Assembly: GCF_004117935.1 (NCBI RefSeq)
Contig: NZ_SDOY01000172.1
Span: forward strand, 1 to 64,000
From: Streptomyces roseicoloratus
Lineage (GTDB): Bacteria > Actinomycetota > Actinomycetes > Streptomycetales > Streptomycetaceae
Direction: 5' to 3'
Length of the DNA: 64,000 nt
Position 1 is the first letter of the stretch, and each line of letters starts with the position of its first letter. The position numbers and the translations under genes were made by a program. The notes under the pieces were generated by a model. It searched no databases and was not told where the DNA came from. It saw only the letters and a program-made list of their open reading frames with translations. Positions 33,997-42,552 of this stretch are shown here, one piece after another.

Positions 33997-34314
33997 CTAC
34001 CTTCCGTGCCGAAGATGGGTGCCGATGTCGTCCGACAGCCCCCGGAACTTCTTGCCGGCGTCCTGCTGACTCCGGCCGCTCCCCGACAGCCCGTCGGCCA
34101 GTCCGGTCACGCCCGCCTTGAGGTCCTTCTCGGCGGGCACGTACTTCTTCGCGAACGCCTCCCCGAACTCCCCGTCGCCCCAGCACCCGTGGTACGACGT
34201 CAGCTTGTCCAGGTACTCGTCCCGAATGAGTTTGATCTTGTCGGCCACGTCGCCCATGTTCCGGCCGCTCTTGTCCAGGCCGTCCGGGTCGACGTCGAGG
34301 GCGTCGTCACTCAC
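33997..34314 (-). CDS. WXG100-like helical partner of the giant protein
   Basis: A 105-residue acidic helical protein with a central turn YHGCWGDGEFGEAFAKKYVP, resembling the WxG hairpin of ESAT-6/WXG100 proteins. It shows the amphipathic helices of that family on either side (SGRNMGDVADKIKLIRDEYL; KKFRGLSDDIGTHL). GTG 34314 overlaps the YbaB-like stop (GTGA), and its own stop lies nine bases before the giant gene, so the three are one translational unit. It probably forms a heterodimer with the N-terminal helical region of the giant protein to present a bipartite T7SS export signal (inference). Confidence 0.75.
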   Translation of the reverse strand: MSDDALDVDPDGLDKSGRNMGDVADKIKLIRDEYLDKLTSYHGCWGDGEFGEAFAKKYVPAEKDLKAGVTGLADGLSGSGRSQQDAGKKFRGLSDDIGTHLRHGR

Positions 34315-34808
34315 GGCCGGTCGTCCTCCTCTCGCACGGCAGCGGCCGTCTCCTCGTCCTCCACGAGTTCGTCGAGGAGCGCACCCGAGCCCCGGTGGGG
34401 AGGCTTGACCGGTGGCGTGGGGATGCCCTCTTCGCGGGCCGGAGCGAACATCGCCTCCCAGTCCGGCTCCGTGACGCCGTCCTGAGCGTCCGGTGACAGG
34501 ACCGGAATCGGGCCGAACGGACGGTAAATGTCGGCAAGTTGCTCCGCCGCCTGCTTGCGCGCCAGACTGATGGTGGACATCAGGACGGCGGAGAGCCGGG
34601 CCGGCGGCATGCCGCGGTAGGCGTTCGTCGGGAAGCGGATCTGCGTCAGCTCGCCCTGCGGGCCCATGGTCACCGTCACCGACCGGTCCTTCGCCGTCAC
34701 CGTGGCGGAGATGCGCGAGGCCGCCGCCGCCGCGTCCGCCAGCCTGGCGCGTGTCTCCTCGAACTCCGCCAGCGCCTCGGCGAGTCGTTCTTCCATGCCC
34801 ATGTTCAT
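34311..34808 (-). CDS. YbaB/EbfC-family protein in T7SS locus
   Basis: A 165-residue protein with a YbaB/EbfC core: a long N-terminal helix (EERLAEALAEFEETRARLAD), beta-strands containing ATVTAKDRSVTVTMGPQGEL, and a second helix (LSAVLMSTISLARKQAAEQL). Classical YbaB proteins are about 110-residue dimeric nucleoid-associated proteins. This one has an additional acidic C-terminal tail. YbaB-like genes recur in actinobacterial T7SS loci next to secreted substrates, where they may act as chaperones or regulators. ATG 34808 is preceded by AGGA. It is translationally coupled to the WXG100-like gene. Confidence 0.8.
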   Translation of the reverse strand: MNMGMEERLAEALAEFEETRARLADAAAAASRISATVTAKDRSVTVTMGPQGELTQIRFPTNAYRGMPPARLSAVLMSTISLARKQAAEQLADIYRPFGPIPVLSPDAQDGVTEPDWEAMFAPAREEGIPTPPVKPPHRGSGALLDELVEDEETAAAVREEDDRP

Positions 34809-34847
34809 GCCGTGGTCCTGCCGTCCTCGTCCGTGGTCGTGCCGGGA

Positions 34848-34915
<68 letters not shown>

Positions 34916-34957
34916 CGTGGGGTGGTGGTTCGTGCGTGGTGCCGGCTGACGGAGGGC

Positions 34958-37885
34958 TCAGCGGCCGATGGCGCCGGACACGCCCGCCCCGTCCGTGCCC
35001 CAGGTCTCCTCGTCCTCGCTCACCCAGGTCGAGCGCTCGCGCTCGTCGCTCTGGGTGTTGCCGCCCGCGCCGCCCATGCCCCCGCCCATGCCGCCCCCCA
35101 TGTACGGCATCATCGGCGCTCCGCTCGACATGGTGTGGGGCTGACGCATCGGTACCGCCGTCTCGACCTGTGCGAGAGGCACCGCCCTGCTGCGCGCCGC
35201 CGCGACCTCGGTCACGGCCAGGGATCGACGCTCGCTGCCCGTGGAGAGGCCGGCGTTCCCCGGCCCGCCGGAGGTGAGACCCGGCCCGCCGATCTGGTTC
35301 AACGGAAGGAGCGGAATCCGGCTGCCGGCGCCCGCACCTCCTCCCTTGTAGTCCGTGAGGAGCGAGTCGCCGCCCTTCCCGCGATGAGGGAAGCCGTCGT
35401 AGGTGTGGTCGGGGGCGGTGGAGCCCGGCCTGTTGGGCGGCAGCGCGCCGCTGCCTCCGGTGGTGCGCCCGTACGCGTCGGTGGTCACCGTGCGGCCGTC
35501 CGGGAACGTGATCTGGTGGCCGCCGTCCTTGAGCCGCCGGTCGACGGTGCCGTCCGGGTACTTCGTCGTCGACGAGCCGTCGGCGTGGTGCGTGGTCTGC
35601 GGCCCGCCCCCGCCGCCCGTCACGTTCAGGTGCTCGGTCGTCCGGTGCCCGCTCGTGTCCACCTTCGTGTAGGTGCCGTCCGGGCCCAGCTTGGTGGTGC
35701 TGCCGTCCTTGTACGTGGTCGAGACGGTGCCGTCACGCTCCACCCGGGCGACGGCCCCGTCCGCGTACTGGACCGTGGACGTGCCCTTGCCGAGGTGCGA
35801 GACGGTCTTGGTGCCGTCCGGGTCGAGGGTGGTGACGGTGCCGTTCGCGGTGACCGTGGTCTTCGTGCCGTTGGGGTACGTCGTCGTGCTGGTGCCGTCC
35901 GCGCCGTAGACCGTGCTGGAGCCGTCGGGATTGCGGACGGTCTGGCCGGGCTGCGGGTGACTGGTGGTGCTGCGGCCCTCGGCGTCGGTGGTGGTGAGCG
36001 TGCCGTCGGGCTTGTGCACGGTGACGGTGCCGTCGTTGTAGCGGGTCGTGGTCGTGCCGTCGGGCTTGACCGTGGCCTTCGTGCCGTCCTGGTAGGTGGT
36101 CGTCTGGCTGCCGTCCTTGTTGAGGACGGTCCGGGAACCGTCCGGGTTGTGCGTCTCCGTCGTCCCGTCGGGACGGACCGTGGTGGTGGTCCCGTCCTTG
36201 TGGGTGGTCGTGCGGGATCCGTCGCTGTTGTACGAGGTGGTGGACCCGTCCGGTCCCTTGGTGGACTTGACGACCGTCGGGGAGCCGCCGGGGGTGAGGC
36301 TGCCGCCGATGCCGTTCGGGGGGAGCGGCGGAGGGATCACACCGGCCGGGTACGTGTTCTGCCGGCCGTCCGGGGTCGTGACGGTGGTCGAGCCGTCGGG
36401 GTTGCGGACGACGCTGCCCGGGCCTGCGCCGGTGAGTCCGCCGGAGCCGTTGCCGGCGAGGGGATTGGGGCCGAGCGGCGGGACCTTGAGCGGGAGAGGA
36501 GCGCCCTTCCCGCCGCCGGGACCCGGCCCGCCGTTCCCGCCTCCGACGCCCGGTCCGCCCTTGCCGTCGCCGATGCCACCGCCGGTGGGGTTCGGGCCCA
36601 GTGGCGGAATGTCGCCGCCGCCGGCTCCGCCTTCCTTCTTGTACGTGTCCAGCTCCTTCTCCGCGGCCGCCTTCTCCTTCTCGGCGTCCGCCTTCGCCTT
36701 GTCCGCGTCCGCCTTCGCCTTGTCGGCGGTGTTGGCGTCCGTGAGACTCGTGATGCCCGCCGTGAAGACGAAGGGGGCGCGCCGCTGGAACCCGCGCATC
36801 TTGCTGTTGAACTCGATGACCGCGGTTCTGGCGGGTACGTCGAGGTGTGTCCCGATCGCGGCGAGCCATTCCGCACACGCCTCCCTGGACACGCCCTTCC
36901 ACCCGGACGCGTCGGAGAGGTCGCCGTAGAGCGGATGCTGGGTGCTGAACCCTTCGCCGGCCTGGGAGACTCCCGCGGCCGTCTGCCGCATCTTCGCGAT
37001 GTTGTTCTCGTTCAGCCAGGTCGCGGCGATGTCGATGTGCTTGTCCAGGAGCGCCGTTCCCAGCCACTGATTCGTGGCGATCCACCCCTCGTGGATCTCC
37101 TTCAACCGCTGGGCGGTGGACAGGAAGGCATCCTCCGCCTCCATGATGCGGTCCGCGACCAGGGAGTCGGCACGGAAGTCCGGGTCGATCCGCGAGGACC
37201 TTCCCGACCGGGGTGCGGGAAGCGCGATGAGGTTCAGGAAGTCCTTGTAGCCCGTACTCGTCCCGCTGATGAGGTCACGGAAGACGTCCGCACCGGAGCC
37301 GCGGTAGGCGGCGTCCTCTCCGCCGAGGTCCTTCACCCATCGCTCCAGTTTGGGACTGTGCTCCCGGAAGAACCGGCTCACGCGGTCGAAGGCCATGGCT
37401 ATGGGCGGGAGCGTGGTGAGGTCGGGTGCGTCCGCGAAGGCCACCACCCGCGACGGTTCGTATTTTCCCCCGAAGCCGGCGGTCGTGTACGTCGTGAGCA
37501 GCCGGTCGATGGCCTCCCGGTAGCCCCAGTCGAACGCGCTCGCGACTCCGTGGTTGTGCCAGTGCGAACCGTCGGGCCCGGACCAGGGCACGGTCAGCGT
37601 GATCGTGTACACGAGGACGTTTTTGCTCAGTTTCCCGCCCGCGTAAAGTTTGATCACCCGCCCGTCGAAGCCGCCGTACGGGATCCACGTCGTGGTGGCC
37701 CGGGAAGTGGTCCCCTTCTCGATCTTGATGCGCATCCACTCGCTGCCGTCTCCCTGTTTGGTGTCGGCACCTCCGACGGCTGCGACCTGGGCCCGCGTTC
37801 CGCCGTCGAAGCCCGTGAACTGCTTGATGATGTCCTCCCAGACAGGCTGGGCCGAGACGTTTCCGTTCGTGGGGGCATCGGCCAT
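34958..37885 (-). CDS. AAWKG-like T7SS-associated protein with PDGT beta-repeats
   Basis: A 975-residue protein. The N-terminal 380 residues are mostly helical and resemble actinobacterial T7SS-associated AAWKG-family proteins (AYRGSGADVFRDLISGTSTG and DASGWKGVSREACAEWLAAI). A charged coiled coil with KADADKAKADAEKEKAAAEK follows at about 395-425, then a Gly/Pro-rich linker. Residues about 538-805 consist of some two dozen short beta-repeats of the type PDGTxTTxxxDG, which would form an extended beta-structure. The C-terminal tail is Gly/Met-rich and acidic. There is no signal peptide, so export would be through the neighbouring T7SS. Probably a surface or secreted structural effector (inference). 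Confidence 0.7.
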   Translation of the reverse strand: MADAPTNGNVSAQPVWEDIIKQFTGFDGGTRAQVAAVGGADTKQGDGSEWMRIKIEKGTTSRATTTWIPYGGFDGRVIKLYAGGKLSKNVLVYTITLTVPWSGPDGSHWHNHGVASAFDWGYREAIDRLLTTYTTAGFGGKYEPSRVVAFADAPDLTTLPPIAMAFDRVSRFFREHSPKLERWVKDLGGEDAAYRGSGADVFRDLISGTSTGYKDFLNLIALPAPRSGRSSRIDPDFRADSLVADRIMEAEDAFLSTAQRLKEIHEGWIATNQWLGTALLDKHIDIAATWLNENNIAKMRQTAAGVSQAGEGFSTQHPLYGDLSDASGWKGVSREACAEWLAAIGTHLDVPARTAVIEFNSKMRGFQRRAPFVFTAGITSLTDANTADKAKADADKAKADAEKEKAAAEKELDTYKKEGGAGGGDIPPLGPNPTGGGIGDGKGGPGVGGGNGGPGPGGGKGAPLPLKVPPLGPNPLAGNGSGGLTGAGPGSVVRNPDGSTTVTTPDGRQNTYPAGVIPPPLPPNGIGGSLTPGGSPTVVKSTKGPDGSTTSYNSDGSRTTTHKDGTTTTVRPDGTTETHNPDGSRTVLNKDGSQTTTYQDGTKATVKPDGTTTTRYNDGTVTVHKPDGTLTTTDAEGRSTTSHPQPGQTVRNPDGSSTVYGADGTSTTTYPNGTKTTVTANGTVTTLDPDGTKTVSHLGKGTSTVQYADGAVARVERDGTVSTTYKDGSTTKLGPDGTYTKVDTSGHRTTEHLNVTGGGGGPQTTHHADGSSTTKYPDGTVDRRLKDGGHQITFPDGRTVTTDAYGRTTGGSGALPPNRPGSTAPDHTYDGFPHRGKGGDSLLTDYKGGGAGAGSRIPLLPLNQIGGPGLTSGGPGNAGLSTGSERRSLAVTEVAAARSRAVPLAQVETAVPMRQPHTMSSGAPMMPYMGGGMGGGMGGAGGNTQSDERERSTWVSEDEETWGTDGAGVSGAIGR

Positions 37886-37949
37886 GGAGCAGCGGTCTCC
37901 TTCGTCGGTGGGGTCGGGTCCGGGTGGGTGTGCGCGGTCCGGGCGGGCG

Positions 37950-38477
37950 TCAGGTCTTGCGTGACCGGGTGAGGTCCGTCTCCACGTCCCGGAAGAGGTC
38001 GAGGAACTTCTGACTGTCGATCTGGTCGAGGTTCTTCTGCTGGGCGCCGGTCATGGTGGTGATCACGCTCTCGAGGTTCCTCTTCACGTCGTCGAAGAAG
38101 TCCTTCTGGTCGTCCACGACGACGGCGAGCTCCGACGCTGCGCTCTTGACGAACGTGAGGAAGTCATGGGCCGACATCGGTCCGTCGCCCTTGCCCGGAG
38201 CGGTGAGCTTCCCGAGGAGCAGCGTCACCTTGCTGTTGTACTGCGTGGGATTCTCGAGCTGCGCGGAAAGACCGCTCATGGACGGGACACCCGTCCAGTC
38301 CAGGGTGTAGTAGTGGTCGCCGGTCTTGAGGTATCGCCCGCCCGCTTCCTGGAGGGTCCACAGCCACAGGACGAACGTCTCGACGTCGTGGTCGATGAAG
38401 CGGCGCAGGGTCTTCGTGTCCAGTCGGGTGAGCTTCGTGTCACCCGTGGGCGTGGTTCCGGGATCTTTGTCGGCCAC
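37950..38477 (-). CDS. T7SS-locus helical protein, function unknown
   Basis: A 175-residue, largely helical protein between a WXG100 gene and the AAWKG-like gene, all on one strand. Features are RLDTKTLRRFIDHDVETFVL, LQEAGGRYLKTGDHYYTLDW and a long C-terminal helix region KDFFDDVKRNLESVITTMTG. No known family or catalytic motif was recognised. GTG 38477 with upstream GAGAG is preferred over TTG 38489. The position suggests a secreted partner or dedicated chaperone for the adjacent large protein. Confidence 0.65.
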   Translation of the reverse strand: MADKDPGTTPTGDTKLTRLDTKTLRRFIDHDVETFVLWLWTLQEAGGRYLKTGDHYYTLDWTGVPSMSGLSAQLENPTQYNSKVTLLLGKLTAPGKGDGPMSAHDFLTFVKSAASELAVVVDDQKDFFDDVKRNLESVITTMTGAQQKNLDQIDSQKFLDLFRDVETDLTRSRKT

Positions 38478-38525
38478 GGTCTCTCGCAATCGTCCGGAGC
38501 GTCGGGGGGTGGGGTGCGGGACGGC

Positions 38526-38870
38526 TCAGCGGCCGATCCGTACGCCTTCCCAGTTCTCCTTCGTCCGGGCCTCGTGCCGGCGGTACTGGTCCGTGATGTC
38601 GTTCAGGGTCGCGCTGTGGCTCTGCAGAATCGTGCCCAGTGCGTTCGCCGCGCTGTTCCACTGGTTCTGGATCGCGGTGTACGCCGCGGCGTCCGCGCCC
38701 TGCCAGGCGCCGTACAGGCCCGCCAGCTCCTCGTTGAGCGCGGTCACCAACTGTTTGATGCGGTCCGTCTGCAGGCGCATGTCCTCGGCGGCCTGGTCGA
38801 CGGACTTGTACTCGACGTAGATCTGGCCGTCGGTCTTGTTGCCGTGGTCGTAGCCGGCGGGAGTGGACAT
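38526..38870 (-). CDS. WXG100-family protein (ESAT-6-like)
   Basis: A 114-residue WXG100 protein with the typical helix-turn-helix hairpin. Helix 1 is SVDQAAEDMRLQTDRIKQLV, the turn is GLYGAWQGADAAAY with the W-x-G motif, and helix 2 is NQWNSAANALGTILQSHSAT. Such proteins dimerise and are secreted through EccC. The extended tail QYRRHEARTKENWEGVRIGR is where the YxxxD/E-like secretion signal would lie; no exact match is seen. A strong GAAGGAGG precedes ATG 38870. It is 61 bp downstream of the other WXG100 gene, so the two probably form the heterodimeric EsxA/EsxB-like pair. Confidence 0.88.
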   Translation of the reverse strand: MSTPAGYDHGNKTDGQIYVEYKSVDQAAEDMRLQTDRIKQLVTALNEELAGLYGAWQGADAAAYTAIQNQWNSAANALGTILQSHSATLNDITDQYRRHEARTKENWEGVRIGR

Positions 38871-38931
38871 CGGTCCTCCTTCGGTGGAGCGGGACGAGAA
38901 CGGGAACGGGTACGGAGGGGGCCGGTGCCGG

Positions 38932-39276
38932 TCAGCCCATCAGCTGGTCGAACACGTTGTTCTTGGCGCCCGCAGTCCTGATCTGGTCGCCGGTGTTCGT
39001 CTGCAGGCTGGCCTGGTGGGCGCTCGTCTCCTGGAGCTTCTGGATCATCTGGTCGATGTTGCGGACGATCAGGTCCACCTGACCGCTCCAGTCGGAGAGC
39101 AGCTGCCGGTAGGCGGTGCCGTCCGCACCGCCGTAGGTCCGCGTCAGCGAACCCATCGTGGTCTTCACGTGGTCCTGCGACTGCAGGATCTGCGTCCTGG
39201 CCTGGGTGAGGGCGGTGTTGCCCTTCTGGTTCTCGGACTGGGACGAACTCTGGAGGTTCCCGGGCGGGGTGGCCAT
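38932..39276 (-). CDS. WXG100-superfamily protein, turn variant YGG
   Basis: A 114-residue helical hairpin protein with the size and layout of WXG100 members. Helix 1 is ALTQARTQILQSQDHVKTTM and helix 2 is YRQLLSDWSGQVDLIVRNID. The turn reads TYGGADGTAY, so the W of WxG is replaced by Y. A second long helix segment (MIQKLQETSAHQASLQTNTG) ends the protein. AGGAAGGA precedes the ATG. It is the first gene of the substrate operon and is preceded by a 201-bp promoter region with tandem CTAAC elements. Confidence 0.82.
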   Translation of the reverse strand: MATPPGNLQSSSQSENQKGNTALTQARTQILQSQDHVKTTMGSLTRTYGGADGTAYRQLLSDWSGQVDLIVRNIDQMIQKLQETSAHQASLQTNTGDQIRTAGAKNNVFDQLMG

Positions 39277-39376
39277 GAACGAGGTCCTTCCTGCGGAGAC
39301 GGAGGAGAGGGGATGCGGGCGCGCTCACCTGCCCGCGCCCGCCTGGCATCGTGGTCACCGAGTCTCCGGGTTCGGC

Positions 39377-39392
39377 CTAACACCCGGCTAAC
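39377..39392. promoter_or_regulatory. Tandem CTAAC motif upstream of WXG100 operon
   Basis: CTAAC-N6-CTAAC (39377-39381 and 39388-39392) lies about 100 bp upstream of the first WXG100 start. The two halves are 11 bp apart, one helical turn. The same spacing appears upstream of the beta-helix/AAA gene, and GGCTAACG recurs between eccD and eccC. Confidence 0.5.
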
Positions 39393-39477
39393 GAAGCGCT
39401 GTCGGCCCGCGGGCACGTCCGCCGTGCGGCTCCGTGACATGGGTCACACCTCGCGCGACGGGCCCGTCGGCGAGCCC

Positions 39478-40935
39478 TCAGCGGCACGCCGCCTCGGCGG
39501 GCCGCGCCGCCACTTCGCCGCGCGCCACCCGTACGTCCAGCGACGGTCCCGTCGCCAGCATGTCGAGCAGTCGCGACGGCACGGCCTGCGCGCGGCCGCC
39601 CTTCAGGCCCAGTCGCTCCAGCGAAGTGGCGTCGGGCAGCCGGTACTTCACGCCCACGTCCGTCACCAGATACGTCGTGGTGCCGATCGGCGACCCGCCG
39701 GCTCCGAGCGCCTGGACGAGCGCTCCGCCACCCGGCCGCACCGACAGCCCGTCCACCGCCAGGCACGCCGGTGCGATGTCCGGCCCCTGCGGGGGCGCCG
39801 GCAGGGGCGTACCCGTCGGCACGAGGACGATGCCCACCCGGGGAGCCGTGCCCTCCGGCTGGATCCGCGCGCACACCGACGTGCCCGGTCCGGGCACGCG
39901 TACCGCCGGCACCCGGCGCGGCCAGTTCGCCGGATCGCCGCCCGTCCGTGGCGACAGGTTCCGCGTCAACTCCGCGGCGGCGAGGGGAAGTACGGTCGGC
40001 GTCGCCCCGGCATAGGCCAGCTTCGCCGTGCGGTCGTCACCCAGGACCAGAGCCGCCCCGAGCTCGCTCAGCGGGCGCAGACCGGTGCGTTCGAGCAGGT
40101 AGTGCTGAGGTGCCGCGCCCGGCGACGTCAGGGCGTAGACCTGGCCCGTACGGCTCGGGCCGCCGCCGATCGCGGGGCCGGGCGTGCCGCGTCCGGGCAC
40201 CTCGGGGGGCGTGAGGTCGGGACCCGCCGGGACGCTGTCCAGGAACGCGGCCGACACCGGAAGCGGCGCCTTGTCCCCGTACCCGAGCGCCTGCACCGCG
40301 CCGTGCCCGCCCAGGCGCAGCCGGCGGTCGTCCCAGAGCAACGACCGCGTGCCGTCCGGGGCCTGGACCAGGATCCCGTGGCTCGCCCCGGGTGCCTGGC
40401 CGGGTGTGTCGGCGCCCAGACGCAGTGACGTCACCGGACGCCGTCCGGAGCCGTCGGAGCCGGTGCGCACCGGTTCGCCCGCGCACACCTGCCAGGCGCC
40501 CTGCTCCAGGTCGGAGCGGGCGGGCAGGGCATCGGGCGCGCCGGGTATGCCGACCGGGGGGCCGTGCCGTTCGCCCGCGAGCGAGGCGGCGGACACCTGC
40601 ACCGGGGTGAGCCGGCCCGCGGCCAGCAGCCTCGCCGAGGCGTAGTTGCGGATCGGGCGCAGGGTGCCGCCCAGGTACAGATAGCGGGTCCCGGTGTCCT
40701 TCTGGACGATGAGAGCCCCGTCCTGGCGCCACGTCTTCGTACCCGCCGGGGAGATCATCCCGAACAGCAGGAACCCCACGACCAGCACGACACCCATGGC
40801 GATGCCCCACACCAGCCCGCGGTTGGTGCGCCCCACGGGCGACTCGGGCGCGTCCGGATCACCCCGCAGCATGCCACTGGTCAGCCGGCCCATCAGGAAC
40901 ATGTGGGCCTGGACCTGGTCTCGCTTCGACTGCAT
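39478..40935 (-). CDS. eccB: Type VII secretion protein EccB
   Basis: A 485-residue EccB. The protein has the typical short cytoplasmic N-terminus (MQSKRDQVQAHMFLMGRLTS, then GMLRGDPDAPESPVGRTNRG). One transmembrane helix follows at about residues 42-62 (LVWGIAMGVVLVVGFLLFGM). The large extracytoplasmic part begins TWRQDGALIVQKDTGTRYLY, LGGTLRPIRNYASARLLA. Two conserved cysteines (VCAGEP and one near VCARIQPEG) could form the structural disulfide. EccB is part of the EccBCD membrane pore and contacts the mycosin on the outside. Its start is 10 bp downstream of the eccD stop, so the two form an operon. Confidence 0.92.
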   Translation of the reverse strand: MQSKRDQVQAHMFLMGRLTSGMLRGDPDAPESPVGRTNRGLVWGIAMGVVLVVGFLLFGMISPAGTKTWRQDGALIVQKDTGTRYLYLGGTLRPIRNYASARLLAAGRLTPVQVSAASLAGERHGPPVGIPGAPDALPARSDLEQGAWQVCAGEPVRTGSDGSGRRPVTSLRLGADTPGQAPGASHGILVQAPDGTRSLLWDDRRLRLGGHGAVQALGYGDKAPLPVSAAFLDSVPAGPDLTPPEVPGRGTPGPAIGGGPSRTGQVYALTSPGAAPQHYLLERTGLRPLSELGAALVLGDDRTAKLAYAGATPTVLPLAAAELTRNLSPRTGGDPANWPRRVPAVRVPGPGTSVCARIQPEGTAPRVGIVLVPTGTPLPAPPQGPDIAPACLAVDGLSVRPGGGALVQALGAGGSPIGTTTYLVTDVGVKYRLPDATSLERLGLKGGRAQAVPSRLLDMLATGPSLDVRVARGEVAARPAEAACR

Positions 40936-40945
40936 GCCCGCGCCC

Positions 40946-42337
40946 CTATCCGCCGACGCCGCGGAGCGTCGCGTACAGGCCGAGGACCCACAGGGACAGC
41001 GGGATCAGCGCGACGGCGCACAGCGTGTGCAGGATGTCGGCCGCCCTGCCCCAGTGCGGCAGCACACGCCGGCCCGGCACCGTCCACGAGGCGATCGCGG
41101 CCGACGCGGCGCACGCGAGCAGGACGGCGACGAGGGCCGGACGCTGCTCCACCTCGAGTCCCGCGGCCAGGCGTACGGACAGCAGCACCAGCCCGTAGAG
41201 GCCCGGCAGGAGAAGCGCCGGGCGCTGCCACGCGTGGCCGACGCCGCGTGAGTGCAGGAGCAGGAGCACGCTGAGCACGGCCGTGGTGATCAGCGAGGCC
41301 GTGGTCGGACGGTCGACGACGAGACCGGTCACGACCGCCGCGCACACCAGGCCGGTCGCCGCGTACAGGGCGGTCATCCACTCCTCGGCGAGTGCCGTGC
41401 GGTCCACGACGTGCCGGTGGGGATGCGGCTCGATGCCCTCCTGCAGCTGCTCGGCGTTGGACGGCAGGGCCGGGAGCCGGAGCCCGGAGAGACGGAACGA
41501 CATTCCGGGGACCAGGCCGCCGAACGCCACCGCCGGCACCGCGACGATGCTCGCCGCGTGCGCGGCCGGCACGTCGAGCAGCAGCATCAGACTGCCCCAC
41601 ACGACACCCATGAGCGCGACGACGGCGGAGCCGACCAGCAGGGGCACGAAGGCGGCGACCGCGGCCACCGCGAGGACGGCGCCTCCGGCGGCGGCGGCCG
41701 ACCCGGCCAGCAGACGCGCGCCGACCACCTGCGGGCTCGGCTCGCCCACCGGGATCAGAGCCCCCGCCAGGGCCAGGTAGGGCGGTGCGAGGACACCGAG
41801 CGCCGCACCGGCGGCCGAGTCCCCGACGGCGCGGCTCGCCGAGCCGGCCGCGAACAGGACGAGCAGGGCGACGACCGCGGACACCGCCGCCCGGAGCGGC
41901 GCCGCGCCGCCGGGCAGGGCCAGCACCACCAGACCGGTGGCAGGCAGGACGACGGCGACGGTGCGCAGCAGCCGGCGGCTCGTGCGCTCGGCCCAGCCGT
42001 GGGGACGTTCCCGCATCGTGGTGGCGACCGCGTCGACCAGGTCGTCGAAGTGCAGCGGTGGCAGCGTCTGCGAGCGGGGCCGCAGGTGCAGCGTCTCGCC
42101 GTCCCGCAGCGCGAGCGCCTCCAGGGTGGACTCGTCGTCCAGCGGTTGGCCGCCGAGCCGCTGCAGGACCCAGCCGTCGTGCTCGATGCCCTCCTCGGCG
42201 AGGCCTTCGCCGGCGTGGTCGAGGAGGATGGGGAGCAGGTCGGCGACCGGTACGTCCGCGGGCACGGCGAGCTCGACGAGCCTTCGCGGGGTGTGGACCG
42301 TGAGCCGGCACAGGCCGGTGGTCGATGTGTCAGTCAT
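40946..42337 (-). CDS. eccD: Type VII secretion integral membrane protein EccD
   Basis: A 463-residue EccD. Residues 1-90 are a cytoplasmic ubiquitin-like domain (CRLTVHTPRRLVELAVPADV, then DGETLHLRPRSQTLPPLHFD). About 11 transmembrane helices follow, starting at VAVVLPATGLVVLALPGG and ending WVLGLYATLRG. EccD dimers form the membrane vestibule of the T7SS. ATG 42337 (MTDTSTTGL) aligns with the ubiquitin-like fold; the in-frame ATG at 42391 would add an 18-residue leader unlike the family. It is divergent from eccC, and eccB follows immediately. No eccE was found in the window. Confidence 0.9.
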   Translation of the reverse strand: MTDTSTTGLCRLTVHTPRRLVELAVPADVPVADLLPILLDHAGEGLAEEGIEHDGWVLQRLGGQPLDDESTLEALALRDGETLHLRPRSQTLPPLHFDDLVDAVATTMRERPHGWAERTSRRLLRTVAVVLPATGLVVLALPGGAAPLRAAVSAVVALLVLFAAGSASRAVGDSAAGAALGVLAPPYLALAGALIPVGEPSPQVVGARLLAGSAAAAGGAVLAVAAVAAFVPLLVGSAVVALMGVVWGSLMLLLDVPAAHAASIVAVPAVAFGGLVPGMSFRLSGLRLPALPSNAEQLQEGIEPHPHRHVVDRTALAEEWMTALYAATGLVCAAVVTGLVVDRPTTASLITTAVLSVLLLLHSRGVGHAWQRPALLLPGLYGLVLLSVRLAAGLEVEQRPALVAVLLACAASAAIASWTVPGRRVLPHWGRAADILHTLCAVALIPLSLWVLGLYATLRGVGG

Positions 42338-42552
42338 GGCAGGGGCCAGCACCTCTTCGCCGGGGTCGGGAGGCCGCAGTAGAGCAGGCACGGCTAACGT
42401 CGGGCTGGCGCCCGTTCTTTAGCGACCCCTGGTACGCATGACGGGTGCGCCCTCTGGCGCAGCGGTCACCCCGCCCCCCTGTTTCCCGTGCGCGCCGTCC
42501 CGAGCGCGCCCCGCGCGCGGACCTCACGCGCGAGCGACCGAGGAGAATCCGG
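42338..42552. promoter_or_regulatory. Divergent eccD-eccC promoter region
   Basis: A 215-bp shared upstream region. It contains GGCTAACG at 42392-42399, matching the element upstream of the WXG100 operon. TTTAGCG, a related inverted half-site, lies at 42418-42424. AGGAG (42541-42545) serves as the eccC ribosome-binding site. Confidence 0.5.
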
